DNA of 64,000 bases. Origin: Tetrapisispora phaffii CBS 4417. Taxonomy: Eukaryota > Ascomycota > Saccharomycetes > Saccharomycetales > Saccharomycetaceae. Below the pieces are notes generated by a model. It had not been told where the DNA came from and ran no database searches. It saw only the letters and a program-made list of their open reading frames with translations. A program made the position numbers and the translations under genes. Shown here piece after piece: positions 21,521-32,433 of the stretch. Each line of letters opens with the position of its first letter. The stretch's first letter is position 1. Location: contig NC_016520.1 in the NCBI RefSeq assembly GCF_000236905.1, forward strand, positions 1,240,001-1,304,000. Direction: 5' to 3'.

Positions 21521-21723
21521 AATTATCATTACATGAGAGAATTTTGGGAGGGCAATTGTGTAGAGACACAATACACGCCAACCAAATCAGATACGGTTTT
21601 GAACCGGATATGTGTTTCCGGGTGATCTATTGAAGTGACAGGCCTTCGTATTTCAGGATTTTGCAATTGCCTACCTTATCGATTGTCTTTGTGTCACAAT
21701 AACATACAAAAATAAAATAAATG

Positions 21724-21731
21724 TAGCCGCC
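21724..21731 (-). promoter_or_regulatory. URS1 core (Ume6 site) before FKS3
   Basis: TAGCCGCC is the reverse complement of the Ume6 core GGCGGCTA, 155-162 bp upstream of the FKS3 ATG. Together with the MSEs it fits a gene silent in growth and induced in meiosis. Confidence 0.55.
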
Positions 21732-21885
21732 AGGAAATAAAATAATTGTATGCATACATATAAAGCAACATATTCGAATTCTAAAATGTGTGTTCGTTGA
21801 CTACACTCTCCCAGGAATTCAAAGGACGCAGATATATAAAGTAGGTAAGCAACATTCGATATATAATTAAACATTCTTCTCATTT

Positions 21886-24800
21886 ATGTACGAACCATCA
21901 CATTTGCAAATTGGTTCAGGCATTTCCACTACAGATATTGAGTATCCAGCATGGTGTCAGAATGATGAAGTTCCAGTGACAAAAAATGAAATTAAGGAGA
22001 TATTTAATGAGCTGCAGAAGAAATTCGGTTTCCAAAAATCTTCAGCAGAAAATATGTTCCATCATTTATTGGCACAACTGGACTCTAGAGCAAGCAGGAC
22101 TACTCCCCATAATGCACTGATCTCGTTACATGTTTCATATATTGGCGGTGAAAATTCCAATTTTAAAAAGTGGTATTTTGCAGCTCAATTGGATCTAGAT
22201 GAAGAGATTGGTTTTCAAAATATGAAATTAAAAGGTAGTTCATTACAAAGAAATAAAAAAATCGCTAAAAAAAATGGTGTGTCAATAAAGACACAACTTA
22301 AAGAATGGAAATTAAAAGAACAAGATTTTATTAAAAACCATCAATTTTTCACTCTCACAACAGAACAATTAAAGAATAATAAAAATTTTAAAACAGAAGA
22401 TTACAAATGGAAATTAAAAATGAAATCTTTAACTTTTAATCAAATGGCGAGACAAATAATTTTATATTTGTTATGTTGGGGTGAAGCTAATCAAGTAAGA
22501 TTTGCTCCGGAATGTCTTTGTTTCATTTTTAAATGTGCATTGGATTATGATCAAGCCAATGAAGAAGACCAACAGCAGATTACAAAATACGATGAATTGG
22601 ATGAGTACTATTTTCTGGATAATATAATTACACCAATTTATCTTTTCCTGAAAAAACAGTTGTACAAAAAAAGTTCAGATGGCACTTGGAAAAGGAAAGA
22701 ACAAGATCATAAAGATATAATAGGTTACGATGATGTTAATCAATTATTCTGGTACCCTGAAGGTATAGAAAAAATTGTATTAAAAAATTCAGAGAGATTA
22801 GTTGATAAACCAATACAAAAAAGATATCATTTATTGAAAGAAGTTGAATGGGAAAAAGTTTTCTATAAAACTTATAGAGAATCAAGAAGTTGGTTACATT
22901 GTTTTACAAATTTTAACCGTTTTTGGATTATTCATTTTTCAACGTTTTGGTATTTTACGTCATTTAACTCACCATTATTTTATACAAAAAATTATGTTCA
23001 ATTATTGAATAATCAGCCAACCCCACAATCACGATTGTCGGTCATCGCTCTTGGTGGCGCAATTGCTTGTATAATACAATTGATTGCTACTATCTGTGAA
23101 TGGACATTTGTCCCAAGAGAATGGCCAGGAGCTCAACATCTGAGCTTACGTTTCTTTGGATTGTTAGTATGTTTTATCGTTAATGTTGCACCTTCGGTAT
23201 ATATTTTCTGGAATTACGAATTAGATGTTTATTCAAAAAGTGCATTTATTATATCTATTATTCAATTAATAATTAGTTTCATTACAACCGCTTTCTTCAG
23301 CATTCGTCCGCTTGGCGGTCTTTTTGGTTCATATTTAAAAAGCGGTAAAAAAAAAAGACGGTATACTTCATCGCAAACCTTTACAGGATCATTCGTAAAG
23401 TTGTCTGGAAGAAGCAAATGGTTTTCCTATGGGTTATGGTTTTTTGTTTTTTTATTTAAATTTATTGAATCATACTTTTTTTTAACTTTATCATTAAGGG
23501 ATCCCATTAGAGTACTCTACATTATGGACATATCAAGATGTAATGGTGATATGTTATTGGGAACGTATCTATGCAAATATCAATCAAGAATTACACTTTT
23601 CTTAATGATTTTAACAGATCTAGGTTTATTTTTTTTGGACACATATTTATGGTACATCATTTGCAATTGTGTTTTTTCTATTATATTATCATTCTCCTTA
23701 GGAACTTCGATTTTAACGCCATGGAAAAATATATATTCGCGTCTGCCTAAAAGAATATATTCAAAATTATTAGCGACGTCAGAAATTGATGCTAAACAAA
23801 AACCAAAATTATTAATTTCTCAGATATGGAATTCAATTATAATATCTATGTACAGAGAACACTTAATATCAATCGAGCATGTCAAAAGATTACTATATCA
23901 ACAAGTTGATGCTGCCATTTTAGATAAAAGGGTTTTAAAGTCGCCTACATTTTTTGTGGCGCAAGATGATTCAACGTTTAAATCCATGGAATTTTTTTTT
24001 AGCGATTCAGAAGCACAAAGAAGGATTTCATTTTTTGCACAATCTTTATCAACCCCCATTTCAGAGCCACTCCCTGTCGAATGTATGCCGACCTTCACTG
24101 TTCTGGTGCCACATTATTCAGAAACTATATTATTGTCTCTACAAGAAATTATAAGGGAAGAATCCTCAAAGACAAAAATATCAACATTGGAATATTTAAA
24201 GCACCTTTATAGTGAAGAATGGGACTGTTTTATAAAGGATACAAAATTATTAAAAATGGAAAAAGATGCGTTAAAATCAAACGAAAAGAATAAAACAATC
24301 GATACAGATAAAGAGTTTGAAGTTGATGATGAAAATTATGAATTTTATTTTGATAAACTAATTGAAAAAAAGATAAGTGACCTACCTTATGAGCTATTTG
24401 GATTTTCTTCATCTGAAGCATTTTATACTCTACGAACAAGAATTTGGGCATCTCTGAGAACTCAAACTTTATATAGAACCATATCTGGTTTCATGAATTT
24501 TAATAAGGCAATAAAATTATTATATAAAGTTGAAAACCCTTCTCTGCTTCAAATCTATTCAAATAATCAAGAATCACTGGATTTCGAGTTAGAACAAATG
24601 GCTACTCGTAAATTTAGAATGGTGATTGCGATGCAAAGATATGCAAAATTTACCGAATATGAAAAGGAAAGCACAGAAATTCTTCTGAAGGCTTTTCCAA
24701 ATATGTATATCTCATATCTAGAAGAAATACCAATCAGCAATACCAATGAAATTGAATATTACTCTTGTTTAACTAGTGGATATTCTCAGATGGACTTGAC

Positions 24801-27240
24801 AACTGGTTTAAGAAAACCAATTTTTAGAGTGAAATTATCTGGTAACCCAATATTAGGCGACGGTAAATCTGATAACCAAAACCATTCAATTATTTTCTAC
24901 CGTGGTGAGTATATTGAAGTAGTTGATGCTAACCAAGACAATTATTTAGAAGAATGTTTAAAAATTAGATCTATATTAAGTGAATTTGAGGAATTAGATT
25001 TAGAATCTTCCATGCCATATATTCCCGGAATAGATCATGAACCTGATTCAGCACCTGTCGCGATTGTCGGAGCTAGAGAATATATATTTTCAGAGAATAT
25101 CGGTGTACTTGGTGATATTGCAGCTGGTAAAGAACAAACTTTTGGAACTTTATTTGCTAGAACTTTAGCCGAAATTGGAGGAAAACTTCATTACGGTCAT
25201 CCCGATTTCATCAATGCGATATATATGACAACAAGAGGTGGTCTTTCAAAGGCTCAAAAAGGTTTACATTTAAATGAAGATATTTATTCTGGAATGAATG
25301 CACTATGCAGAGGAGGTAGGATCAAACATAGTGATTATTATCAGTGCGGTAAGGGAAGGGATTTAGGATTTGGATCGATTTTAAATTTTACAACTAAAAT
25401 TGGAGCGGGTATGGGTGAGCAATTGTTATCGAGAGAATATTATTATTTGGGGACACAATTACCAATTGATAGATTTTTGTCATTTTTTTATGCACACCCT
25501 GGGTTTCATTTGAACAATCTTTTTATTTCGATTTCAGTTCAACTATTTTTTTTACTGCTTATCAATTTAGGTGCTCTTAATAATGAAATTATTCTTTGCA
25601 ATTACAATAAAGATGCACCCATTACTGATCTCGAAAAGCCAATAGGTTGTTACAATTTACAACCTGCATTGAATTGGGTTTCCATTTTTGTTCTTTCTAT
25701 TTTTATTGTTTTTTTTATAGCTTTTGCACCTTTATTAATTTTGGAATTATTAGAAAAAGGAGTATGGAAGACAGTATCAAGATTTTTACATCATCTGTTT
25801 TCTTTAGCACCTCTATTTGAAGTATTTGTTTGTCAAGTATATTCTAATGCGTTAGCTACTAATATCACATTTGGGGGAGCAAAATATATTTCTACCGGTA
25901 GATCGTTTGCAATATCAAGAATTAGCTTTTCTACATTATATTCACGGTTTGTTGTCGTATCGATTTATTCTGGATTTCAGGTATTTATGATGCTTGTATT
26001 CGGTTGTTTGACAATGTGGCAACCTTCATTACTATGGTTTTGGATTACCGTAATATCGATGTGTTTTGCGCCATTCATTTTTAACCCACATCAATTTTCA
26101 ATATCAGAATTTTTCCTTGATTACAAAAATTATATCCATTGGTTGTCATCAGGTAATATTCGTTATAAAGAGGAATCCTGGGCAACTTTTGTTAAACAAT
26201 CTAGAATTAAATATACCGGCTACAAAAAGAAGATGATTCAGGATGAATCAGAAAGGTACCAACCAGATACCAAGAAATCGAAGCTAAGGGATATCTATGC
26301 CTTTGAATTATTAATTCCCCTCTTTGTTTTGGCTATCAATCTCACTGCATATATGTTTATAAATTCTCAAAATGGTGTTAGTGATGTTAAACCAACAAAT
26401 TCGATTGTGCGTCTACTAATCGTCACTTTTTTTCCAATAGTTTTAAATGTAATTATATTGATACTATTATTTGGTATTTCATTTTTTTTGATTCCAATTG
26501 CGTCGCTGGTGTGTACTAGAGTGGGAAATGTTATGGCGATGACGGCCCATGGAATGTCAGTGGTTTTTTATTTAATAAATTTCGAACTAATCTGTCTTTT
26601 AGAGGGATTTAATATTAGTAGAAGTTTGATATTATTAGTGACTTCCCTAAACCTGACAATATTTATTTTTAAGATGATTACCATATTTCTTCTTTCTCGC
26701 GAGTATAAGAATAACAAATCAAGTATAGCATGGTGGACCGGCAAATGGTACGGAACAGGCATCGGCTGGTGGATATTCCTTCAGCCCACCAGGGAATTCG
26801 TCGTTAAGATAATGGAATCTACTTACTTTGCAGCAGATTTTTATCTAGGACATCTTTTACTATATTTACAAACTCCGATTTTATTTATACCATTTATCGA
26901 TTACTGGCATTCAATGATATTATTTTGGCTGACGCCAGGCTACCTAATATCTAATAAAATTTTCTTAAATACTAAAGAGACCAAAATTAGAAAAGCCATA
27001 ATTAGAAAATATTTCCTACTCTATTTTCTATTATTTGGAATATTATTGTTAGCAATTTTAGCGCCTATATTAATTACAAAGATAATTCCTGAACAAGTTA
27101 GCGCTATTACTAACACTTCTTTACCAATCGGAGGATTGATACAACCGAACTTCCAAAACAATAATGATACTGGCGAGAATGCACCTTCAACCATTCTCAC
27201 TACAACTCCACCAATGCCAACATTTAAAACTGTCCCATAA
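21886..27240 (+). CDS. FKS3: Fks3-type 1,3-beta-glucan synthase-like protein (GT48)
   Basis: 1784 residues (S. cerevisiae Fks3 1785). A polytopic plasma or prospore-membrane protein of the 1,3-beta-glucan synthase family; in S. cerevisiae Fks3 acts in spore wall formation, whereas Fks1/Fks2 build the vegetative wall. An N-terminal domain contains the conserved LLCWGEANQVRFAPECL; a first cluster of membrane segments lies around residues 340-620; the cytosolic GT48 domain includes FGTLFARTLAEIGG, RGGLSKAQKGLHLNEDIYSG and KGRDLGFGSILNFTTKIG; a second membrane cluster fills the C-terminal 600 residues. Codon use is very AT-rich compared with GAS1 and BGL2, as expected for weak or conditional expression. 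Start ATG at 21886. Confidence 0.92.
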   Translation: MYEPSHLQIGSGISTTDIEYPAWCQNDEVPVTKNEIKEIFNELQKKFGFQKSSAENMFHHLLAQLDSRASRTTPHNALISLHVSYIGGENSNFKKWYFAAQLDLDEEIGFQNMKLKGSSLQRNKKIAKKNGVSIKTQLKEWKLKEQDFIKNHQFFTLTTEQLKNNKNFKTEDYKWKLKMKSLTFNQMARQIILYLLCWGEANQVRFAPECLCFIFKCALDYDQANEEDQQQITKYDELDEYYFLDNIITPIYLFLKKQLYKKSSDGTWKRKEQDHKDIIGYDDVNQLFWYPEGIEKIVLKNSERLVDKPIQKRYHLLKEVEWEKVFYKTYRESRSWLHCFTNFNRFWIIHFSTFWYFTSFNSPLFYTKNYVQLLNNQPTPQSRLSVIALGGAIACIIQLIATICEWTFVPREWPGAQHLSLRFFGLLVCFIVNVAPSVYIFWNYELDVYSKSAFIISIIQLIISFITTAFFSIRPLGGLFGSYLKSGKKKRRYTSSQTFTGSFVKLSGRSKWFSYGLWFFVFLFKFIESYFFLTLSLRDPIRVLYIMDISRCNGDMLLGTYLCKYQSRITLFLMILTDLGLFFLDTYLWYIICNCVFSIILSFSLGTSILTPWKNIYSRLPKRIYSKLLATSEIDAKQKPKLLISQIWNSIIISMYREHLISIEHVKRLLYQQVDAAILDKRVLKSPTFFVAQDDSTFKSMEFFFSDSEAQRRISFFAQSLSTPISEPLPVECMPTFTVLVPHYSETILLSLQEIIREESSKTKISTLEYLKHLYSEEWDCFIKDTKLLKMEKDALKSNEKNKTIDTDKEFEVDDENYEFYFDKLIEKKISDLPYELFGFSSSEAFYTLRTRIWASLRTQTLYRTISGFMNFNKAIKLLYKVENPSLLQIYSNNQESLDFELEQMATRKFRMVIAMQRYAKFTEYEKESTEILLKAFPNMYISYLEEIPISNTNEIEYYSCLTSGYSQMDLTTGLRKPIFRVKLSGNPILGDGKSDNQNHSIIFYRGEYIEVVDANQDNYLEECLKIRSILSEFEELDLESSMPYIPGIDHEPDSAPVAIVGAREYIFSENIGVLGDIAAGKEQTFGTLFARTLAEIGGKLHYGHPDFINAIYMTTRGGLSKAQKGLHLNEDIYSGMNALCRGGRIKHSDYYQCGKGRDLGFGSILNFTTKIGAGMGEQLLSREYYYLGTQLPIDRFLSFFYAHPGFHLNNLFISISVQLFFLLLINLGALNNEIILCNYNKDAPITDLEKPIGCYNLQPALNWVSIFVLSIFIVFFIAFAPLLILELLEKGVWKTVSRFLHHLFSLAPLFEVFVCQVYSNALATNITFGGAKYISTGRSFAISRISFSTLYSRFVVVSIYSGFQVFMMLVFGCLTMWQPSLLWFWITVISMCFAPFIFNPHQFSISEFFLDYKNYIHWLSSGNIRYKEESWATFVKQSRIKYTGYKKKMIQDESERYQPDTKKSKLRDIYAFELLIPLFVLAINLTAYMFINSQNGVSDVKPTNSIVRLLIVTFFPIVLNVIILILLFGISFFLIPIASLVCTRVGNVMAMTAHGMSVVFYLINFELICLLEGFNISRSLILLVTSLNLTIFIFKMITIFLLSREYKNNKSSIAWWTGKWYGTGIGWWIFLQPTREFVVKIMESTYFAADFYLGHLLLYLQTPILFIPFIDYWHSMILFWLTPGYLISNKIFLNTKETKIRKAIIRKYFLLYFLLFGILLLAILAPILITKIIPEQVSAITNTSLPIGGLIQPNFQNNNDTGENAPSTILTTTPPMPTFKTVP

Positions 27241-28974
27241 GAATTTGATAAATTGCTTAACATCCTCTAATAGAAAAACCATCTAACTATTACCGTTTAA
27301 CTAATTAATTCTATATAAAACGAAATACATAGATTTTTACGTTAAATATATACCAAAAAATTCTGTATATGATTTTTAGTATTATCATAACAATATGAAA
27401 GTAGAAGGGTTGACCGACTTGACCTTGACGGCATTGAAACAAGGTGACAGTCTAAATTGAAGAAGTGTGCATTTGCAAATTTGAGTTTGAAGAGTTTTTT
27501 TCATGCTTGGCAACCATTGGAAAACGACACTGCACCATTATTTCCCCGGAACATAGCTGTATTATTATCTTGGTAAGGGAATAAATACAATATAAGATTG
27601 CATGATATAGCTAATTATAGTAGAGACAGCTTATGAAAGTGGAAGTGTAATGGTCAACGTGTGGCCGCCAAGGTATCGGATCCAAACAACTATGATGTAC
27701 ACTCAGCAGTGAGGTAAACAAGTTAAAATACACTAAAACATGAACCGATTTACACAAACAGATGTATACGGTGCACGTTTCTTACTTAAAATAGCAAAAT
27801 AGACACAGATCATCGTCTCTATCTATCCTCCCACCCCGCCATCATAACGTATGTATCCGACCTTCGAGATTACATCAATTATACTTCACCCTTCGTGGGA
27901 GCAACCTAATTTCCGCTCTTTTAAGCCTCCCAATTGAAGATTAACCTACTATACAAAACAGAAATCTTATCATGTGCATGCGATAGATGGCGTGGTGATA
28001 GTACAGTACATAACCTGTCTTCTTCATGTTCAGTTATAATATATCAAGGAAAGCCTGTAATGATTACAAAGACAATGATTGTATGTTTCCTAATTAGGAA
28101 ACATAATTCATCTAAACTATAACAAAATATATACAGTGTATCTTGCAACTATTTCGATCCTCCTTATTCCTCAGATAACCGCGCAGAATGGGGTTACAGA
28201 TGCGATCTGTTGGCGGATCAAAAAACGTAAACGTCTCGAAATTGCCAAAATAGGAAGTCCATAAATAATAAGCCTCGATAACGTCGGTGAAATTTTGAAA
28301 TTTTGAAAATTTGAAGAAATCCGTTTCGTAATTTTCGCAGTCGGTCACGGTTTTCGCGTGGGACACCTCGAGAAAACTACGCGCTTCTCGGTTTGAAACC
28401 GAAAAAGAAAAAATGTGGACCCTTTCACGAGATTACTCTCGAGGTTGGGAAAAGAAACGAATTCTGATCTTGGGTTCCGTTTTGTTCTGCTGGGATTTCT
28501 TCCAGCATATTACCATGTCCATATTCGGTATATTGTATATAGTGAAACTTTTATGTTCATTTTTCATATTTAACATAAAATATACACTGTTTATCTAATA
28601 ATAGTACTGAGACAGGAAAGCAAAAAGTAACTAAAGGCAGTGTATGGTTGGAACGTTTGGTAGTGTAAGCTCTTCTCATTCATCTATTTCAACGTTAAAC
28701 CATAAATAAAAAAATTTCCTGTCTGTTGGGTGAAAAATATATGATAGGTTTGGTATAAAGTATGAAATGTTCATTTGTATATAAACGTTTTATGCAAAAC
28801 ATACTTTTTTTCCTTCAATCATTTTAGAAATTGTCACTTGCACTCAAGACATTTTTTATTTAATACTTGACTCAATTTTAATTTGAAAATCGTTCTTCTT
28901 GTATTGGCTGTTTTCACTTTGGTTTCCTTCTTTCGGTATAAGAGATCAAGACTAAACAACAAACTTTTCGAACA
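27241..28974. other. Intergenic FKS3-GAS1, GAS1 promoter
   Basis: 1.73 kb with no gene I can support. It includes a more GC-rich segment (28140-28460), an SBF-type site, a 7-bp inverted repeat TCGGTTT-G-AAACCGA at 28388-28402 and a TATA box TATATAAA at 28778-28785, 190 bp before the GAS1 ATG. Confidence 0.6.
28352..28358 (-). promoter_or_regulatory. SCB-type Swi4/Swi6 site before GAS1
   Basis: TTTCGCG (reverse complement CGCGAAA) matches the SCB consensus CRCGAAA, about 620 bp upstream of GAS1. GAS1 is a known G1/S wall gene; one 7-mer is weak evidence alone. Confidence 0.35.
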
Positions 28975-30693
28975 ATGCTATTTAGAAAGTTTACTTCCGT
29001 CGCTTTGGCTGCTCTGTGTGCTACCTTCACAGCTGCTGACGACTTACCAGCTATTGAAATTGTCGGCAACAAATTTTTCTTCTCTAACAATGGTTCTCAA
29101 TTTTACATGAAAGGTGTTGCTTATCAACAAGATACCGCCAATGTCACTGGTGGTTCTACTATCCAAGATCCTTTAGCTGACTTCGAATCTTGTTCTAGAG
29201 ATATCCCATACTTACAAGCTATTGACACTAACGTCATCAGAGTTTACGCTGTAAACGTTTCTCTAGACCACTCCCAATGTATGCAAGCTTTGAACGATGC
29301 TGGTATTTACGTCATTGCTGATTTATCTGCTCCAGCTGATTCTATTGACAGAAGTGACCCATCTTGGACTGTCGACTTATTCGCAAGATACAAGTCTGCT
29401 GTAGATGTTTTTGCCAACTACACCAACGTCTTAGGTTTCTTTGCTGGTAACGAAGTTACCAACGATAACACTAATACCGATGCTTCTGCTTTCGTTAAGG
29501 CCGCCATCAGAGATACCAAAAAATATATTTCCGACCAAGGTTACAGATCCATTCCAGTTGGTTACTCTTCTAACGATGATTCTAAAACCAGAGTATCCAT
29601 TGCTGATTACTTTGTGTGTGGTGATGACGATGTCAGGGCTGATTTCTATGGTATTAACATGTACGAATGGTGTGGTCAATCTACTTTCGAAAAATCTGGT
29701 TACGCTGACAGAACTAAAGACTTCGCTAATATTACTGTTCCAGTTTTCTTCTCTGAATATGGTTGTAACGAAGTTTCTCCAAGACAATTCACAGAAGTTC
29801 AGGCTTTATACGGTCCTAATATGACTGATGTCTGGTCCGGTGGTATTGTTTACTTATACTTCCAAGAAACTAACAACTACGGTTTAATCTCCATCGACAG
29901 TAACAGTGACGTTAGTACTTTGAAGGATTACTCTTACTACTCTCAAGAAATTCACAGCATTAGCCCATCAAGTGTTCAATCTTCTACTTACACACCAAGC
30001 TCTACCAGTTTGTCTTGTCCAGCTACTGGCGTCAACTGGAAGGCTGTCACCTCATTACCACCAACTCCAAACCAAGACTTATGTTCTTGTATGGATGCTG
30101 CTGCAGCTTGTGTTGTTGATGACAGTGTTGATGAAGATGACTACGAAAAATTATTTTCCTATATCTGTGGTGTTATTGACTGTAGCGGTATCACCGCTAA
30201 TGGTACCACCGGTGAATATGGTGCTTACTCTTTCTGTTCCTCTAAAGAGCAAATTAATTTCGTATTGAACTATTACTACGAATACAACGGTTCTAAGTCA
30301 TCGAACTGCGACTTCAGTGGTTCTGCTACTTTAAGAAGTGCTACTACTCAATCTGGTTGTTCTTCAGCTTTATCTGCTGTCGGAACTGCAGGTGCTAACA
30401 TTTTCAGTGGAGACGTTACCTTCTCTTCCTCTGGTTCGGCTTCTGGTTCATCTACTAGTTCTTCATCTTCTGGCAAATCTAGTTCATCAGGCAAGTCATC
30501 ATCCGGCAAGTCATCATCCGGCAAGTCATCATCCGGCAAGTCATCATCTAAAAGCTCCTCCAGTTCTAGTGCCAGCAGTACATCTTCTAAATCTGCTGCC
30601 CCATCATCTTCCAAGATCAACTTCGCTCATGTTATCTTATCCTCAATCGCTACCATTGCCGTTGCTGCTGGTTTCGGTTTAGTTATGGCTTAA
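28975..30693 (+). CDS. GAS1: 1,3-beta-glucanosyltransferase, GPI-anchored (GH72)
   Basis: 572 residues (S. cerevisiae 559). It cuts and rejoins 1,3-beta-glucan chains at the outer face of the plasma membrane. Signal peptide residues 1-21; GH72 domain about 23-330 with catalytic Glu160 (FAGNEVTN) and Glu261 (FFSEYGCNE); cysteine-rich X8/CBM43 module about 350-460; Ser-rich stalk about 480-545 with an in-frame 15-bp tandem repeat; hydrophobic C-terminus typical of GPI attachment ([16 protein letters not shown]). Codon bias is strong (TCT, GGT, GCT, AAG), indicating high expression. Start ATG at 28975. Convergent with PXR1. Confidence 0.97.
   Translation: MLFRKFTSVALAALCATFTAADDLPAIEIVGNKFFFSNNGSQFYMKGVAYQQDTANVTGGSTIQDPLADFESCSRDIPYLQAIDTNVIRVYAVNVSLDHSQCMQALNDAGIYVIADLSAPADSIDRSDPSWTVDLFARYKSAVDVFANYTNVLGFFAGNEVTNDNTNTDASAFVKAAIRDTKKYISDQGYRSIPVGYSSNDDSKTRVSIADYFVCGDDDVRADFYGINMYEWCGQSTFEKSGYADRTKDFANITVPVFFSEYGCNEVSPRQFTEVQALYGPNMTDVWSGGIVYLYFQETNNYGLISIDSNSDVSTLKDYSYYSQEIHSISPSSVQSSTYTPSSTSLSCPATGVNWKAVTSLPPTPNQDLCSCMDAAAACVVDDSVDEDDYEKLFSYICGVIDCSGITANGTTGEYGAYSFCSSKEQINFVLNYYYEYNGSKSSNCDFSGSATLRSATTQSGCSSALSAVGTAGANIFSGDVTFSSSGSASGSSTSSSSSGKSSSSGKSSSGKSSSGKSSSGKSSSKSSSSSSASSTSSKSAAPSSSKINFAHVILSSIATIAVAAGFGLVMA
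30490..30549 (+). repeat. 4 x 15-bp tandem repeat inside GAS1
   Basis: Four almost identical copies of GGCAAGTCATCATCC (30490, 30505, 30520, 30535; the last ends in T), encoding GKSSS units of the serine-rich stalk. Copy number is likely variable between strains. Confidence 0.95.
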
Positions 30694-30960
30694 TTAGTCA
30701 CATTTTTTTTTCAATTAAGGGAGAATTTTATTCAAAAATTGTAATGTGAACAATTAGGTGTATTAAAAATCAATCATTAATAAATAAGTTTATATTTACA
30801 TACTTATTACTATTTCAATTAATCTGATTATTATGTTCTAAATTTGTTGTATTTTCTATTTGTATTTATTTTGATAGTACTATACGAATAGTGGTTTATA
30901 TAAGTAAAATGAGTGTATATTGAGTTGTTGTTGGACGATGCTAATTACAATGATATTCAA

Positions 30961-31758
30961 TTAATCGTTTGTTACCATAAAAATTTCGTTTAATGCTTTA
31001 GCATCCATAGTGGCTGCTCTTTTTTGTCTGATCCATTTGGAACGTACTGACAATCTTGTTGATACAGTTTTGGGAATGGTGGATGCACTTTTGCTCACGT
31101 CAATAGATCTCAGTTTTTTGTCTTTCTTTTCTTTCTTGTGCTTCTTCTCTTTCTTCTCTTTCTTCTCTTTCTTTTCCTTCTTTTCCTTCTTTTCCTTCTT
31201 TTTTTTCTTATCTTTCTTGTCCTTCTTATCCTTTTTATCTTTCTTAGATTTCTTAGATTTTCTTTCATTATCATCACTCGAGTCTTCATCCTCACTTATG
31301 CTTCTCTTCTTTTCATTCGAGTAGTTTCTTAACTCTTTAGTTTCTGGATCCCAGGTGCTTGCCAAAACAGCACCTTGGACAAAATGTATACCCCATTTAC
31401 CATTTAAAATTTTATTTTGACGTTGTTTATCCAATTCACTGGAGATTTCTTCTTCCTTACCGTTCAATCTCCCTAAGATTCTTTGAAATACGTCTAAACC
31501 AGCACATTCGCCATTGTCGAATTCATCTTTTCTTTCTGTCCTCTTGATCTTGGCACCTAGACCAAGGTTGTCTTCTTTGATATGAACTTTGATATGGCTA
31601 GTATTGGAAGTGCTGGGAGTCATGCCCAAACCCATACCTGTCTTCCATCCAAATTTCTCCAGCTGTTTGAAACCGAATCTAGAGGTGTTATTACTCCACG
31701 CTGTGTTTCTCGGATCTAGACCAAATTTCTGTTTATTTCTTGTTGCAGCTAAACCCAT
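30961..31758 (-). CDS. PXR1: G-patch ribosome-biogenesis protein Pxr1
   Basis: 265 residues (S. cerevisiae 271). A nucleolar G-patch activator of the DEAH helicase Prp43, needed for rRNA and snoRNA maturation; its human homologue PinX1 also inhibits telomerase. The N-terminus MGLAATRNKQKFGLDPRNT and G-patch (about 25-72, with LEKFGWKTGMGLG) are diagnostic. WGIHFVQGAVLASTWDPETKELRNY follows, then a long KKD/KKE repeat region (about 165-215), and the conserved end SVRSKWIRQKRAA...LNEIFMVTND. Start ATG at 31758. PAC and RRPE motifs stand upstream. Confidence 0.96.
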   Translation of the reverse strand: MGLAATRNKQKFGLDPRNTAWSNNTSRFGFKQLEKFGWKTGMGLGMTPSTSNTSHIKVHIKEDNLGLGAKIKRTERKDEFDNGECAGLDVFQRILGRLNGKEEEISSELDKQRQNKILNGKWGIHFVQGAVLASTWDPETKELRNYSNEKKRSISEDEDSSDDNERKSKKSKKDKKDKKDKKDKKKKKEKKEKKEKKEKKEKKEKKHKKEKKDKKLRSIDVSKSASTIPKTVSTRLSVRSKWIRQKRAATMDAKALNEIFMVTND

Positions 31759-31930
31759 TATTGTAAGATACTAGCAGATATGTCTCAGGAATGAATGTCA
31801 ATGGCCTCAGTCAATGTGTTTTCTCCACCCTGGTAAAGGAACGATAGGGTTTTGAAGTAAAGGCTCTATTAAACCTATGCTCATGAGTATTTAACCAAGA
31901 ACTGAGGATAATGGCAAAAGCTGATATCAT

Positions 31931-31938
31931 CTCATCGC
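31931..31938 (-). promoter_or_regulatory. PAC motif before PXR1, inside a CATCT repeat
   Basis: CTCATCGC is the reverse complement of the PAC motif GCGATGAG, in the sense orientation for PXR1 and 173 bp upstream. It is embedded in repeated (T)CATCTCATC units from 31927 to 31951. Confidence 0.7.
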
Positions 31939-31997
31939 ATCTCATCTCATCACAGTCGTAGAATTTATCAACTCACTATACAATTTTTCACAGGCTG

Positions 31998-32007
31998 AAA
32001 AAATTTT
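31998..32007 (-). promoter_or_regulatory. RRPE motif before PXR1
   Basis: AAAAAATTTT matches the ribosomal RNA processing element, 60 bp beyond the PAC site; the pair is the classic ribosome-biogenesis promoter arrangement. Confidence 0.6.
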
Positions 32008-32052
32008 AGCATTACCCGACCCTAATATTATTTTTCCCGTTCTGAATAAAAG

Positions 32053-32081
32053 TCACGTGATATAAGAAATAGTGGCACGTG
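32053..32081. promoter_or_regulatory. Paired CACGTG boxes (Cbf1-type)
   Basis: TCACGTGA at 32053-32060 and GCACGTGAC with its core at 32076-32081; cores are 22 bp apart, about two helical turns. The palindromic TCACGTGA is the preferred Cbf1 site. Confidence 0.5.
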
Positions 32082-32425
32082 ACAGAAATACTGTGTTTCG
32101 TGCGGGAACCAGCTCCCGGAGTAATGTGTGCCTGCTAGCTGTGCTGTTCATTACTTCCATGTGCTAGCAAAGCATCAGGTTATTTTGTGAAATCTTGAAC
32201 CATGGCAATTTCTTTTAACAACATCCAAACATGCAACACGCACATTGTTTGCCTACTGCTTAACACTCAACTTGAACTTCCGACATTGACCAATCCAACA
32301 GATACCTTCCATCATCTCGAAACAGTATAACTCTCACTAATAACTAACAGTTCCGCCAGAGGCATCACTATCACCACTTTTCCATCCATAGAGAGGCTTC
32401 GAGCTGCTTTAGACAACTCCTCGGT

Positions 32426-32433
32426 TCCGCGGA
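32426..32433. promoter_or_regulatory. Pdr1/Pdr3 response element before YOR1
   Basis: TCCGCGGA, a perfect palindromic PDRE within TTCCGCGGAA, 787-794 bp upstream of YOR1. YOR1 is a known Pdr1/Pdr3 target in S. cerevisiae. Confidence 0.7.

Larger units (their letters stand above)
19736..21885. other. Long divergent regulatory region SCW / FKS3
   Basis: 2.15 kb without a credible gene, the longest gap in the window. It holds A/T homopolymers next to the SCW gene, a more GC-rich middle (about 20390-20810), CACGTG boxes near 21006 and 21309, two perfect middle-sporulation elements and a URS1 core near FKS3. Overlapping short ORFs on both strands (20143-20912) have composition-driven sequences and no family match. 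Confidence 0.6.

Noticed and set aside
30780..30800. TTTATATTTA considered as a replication-origin consensus
   Set aside because: Near matches to the 11-bp ACS are frequent in such AT-rich DNA; no supporting B elements could be judged.
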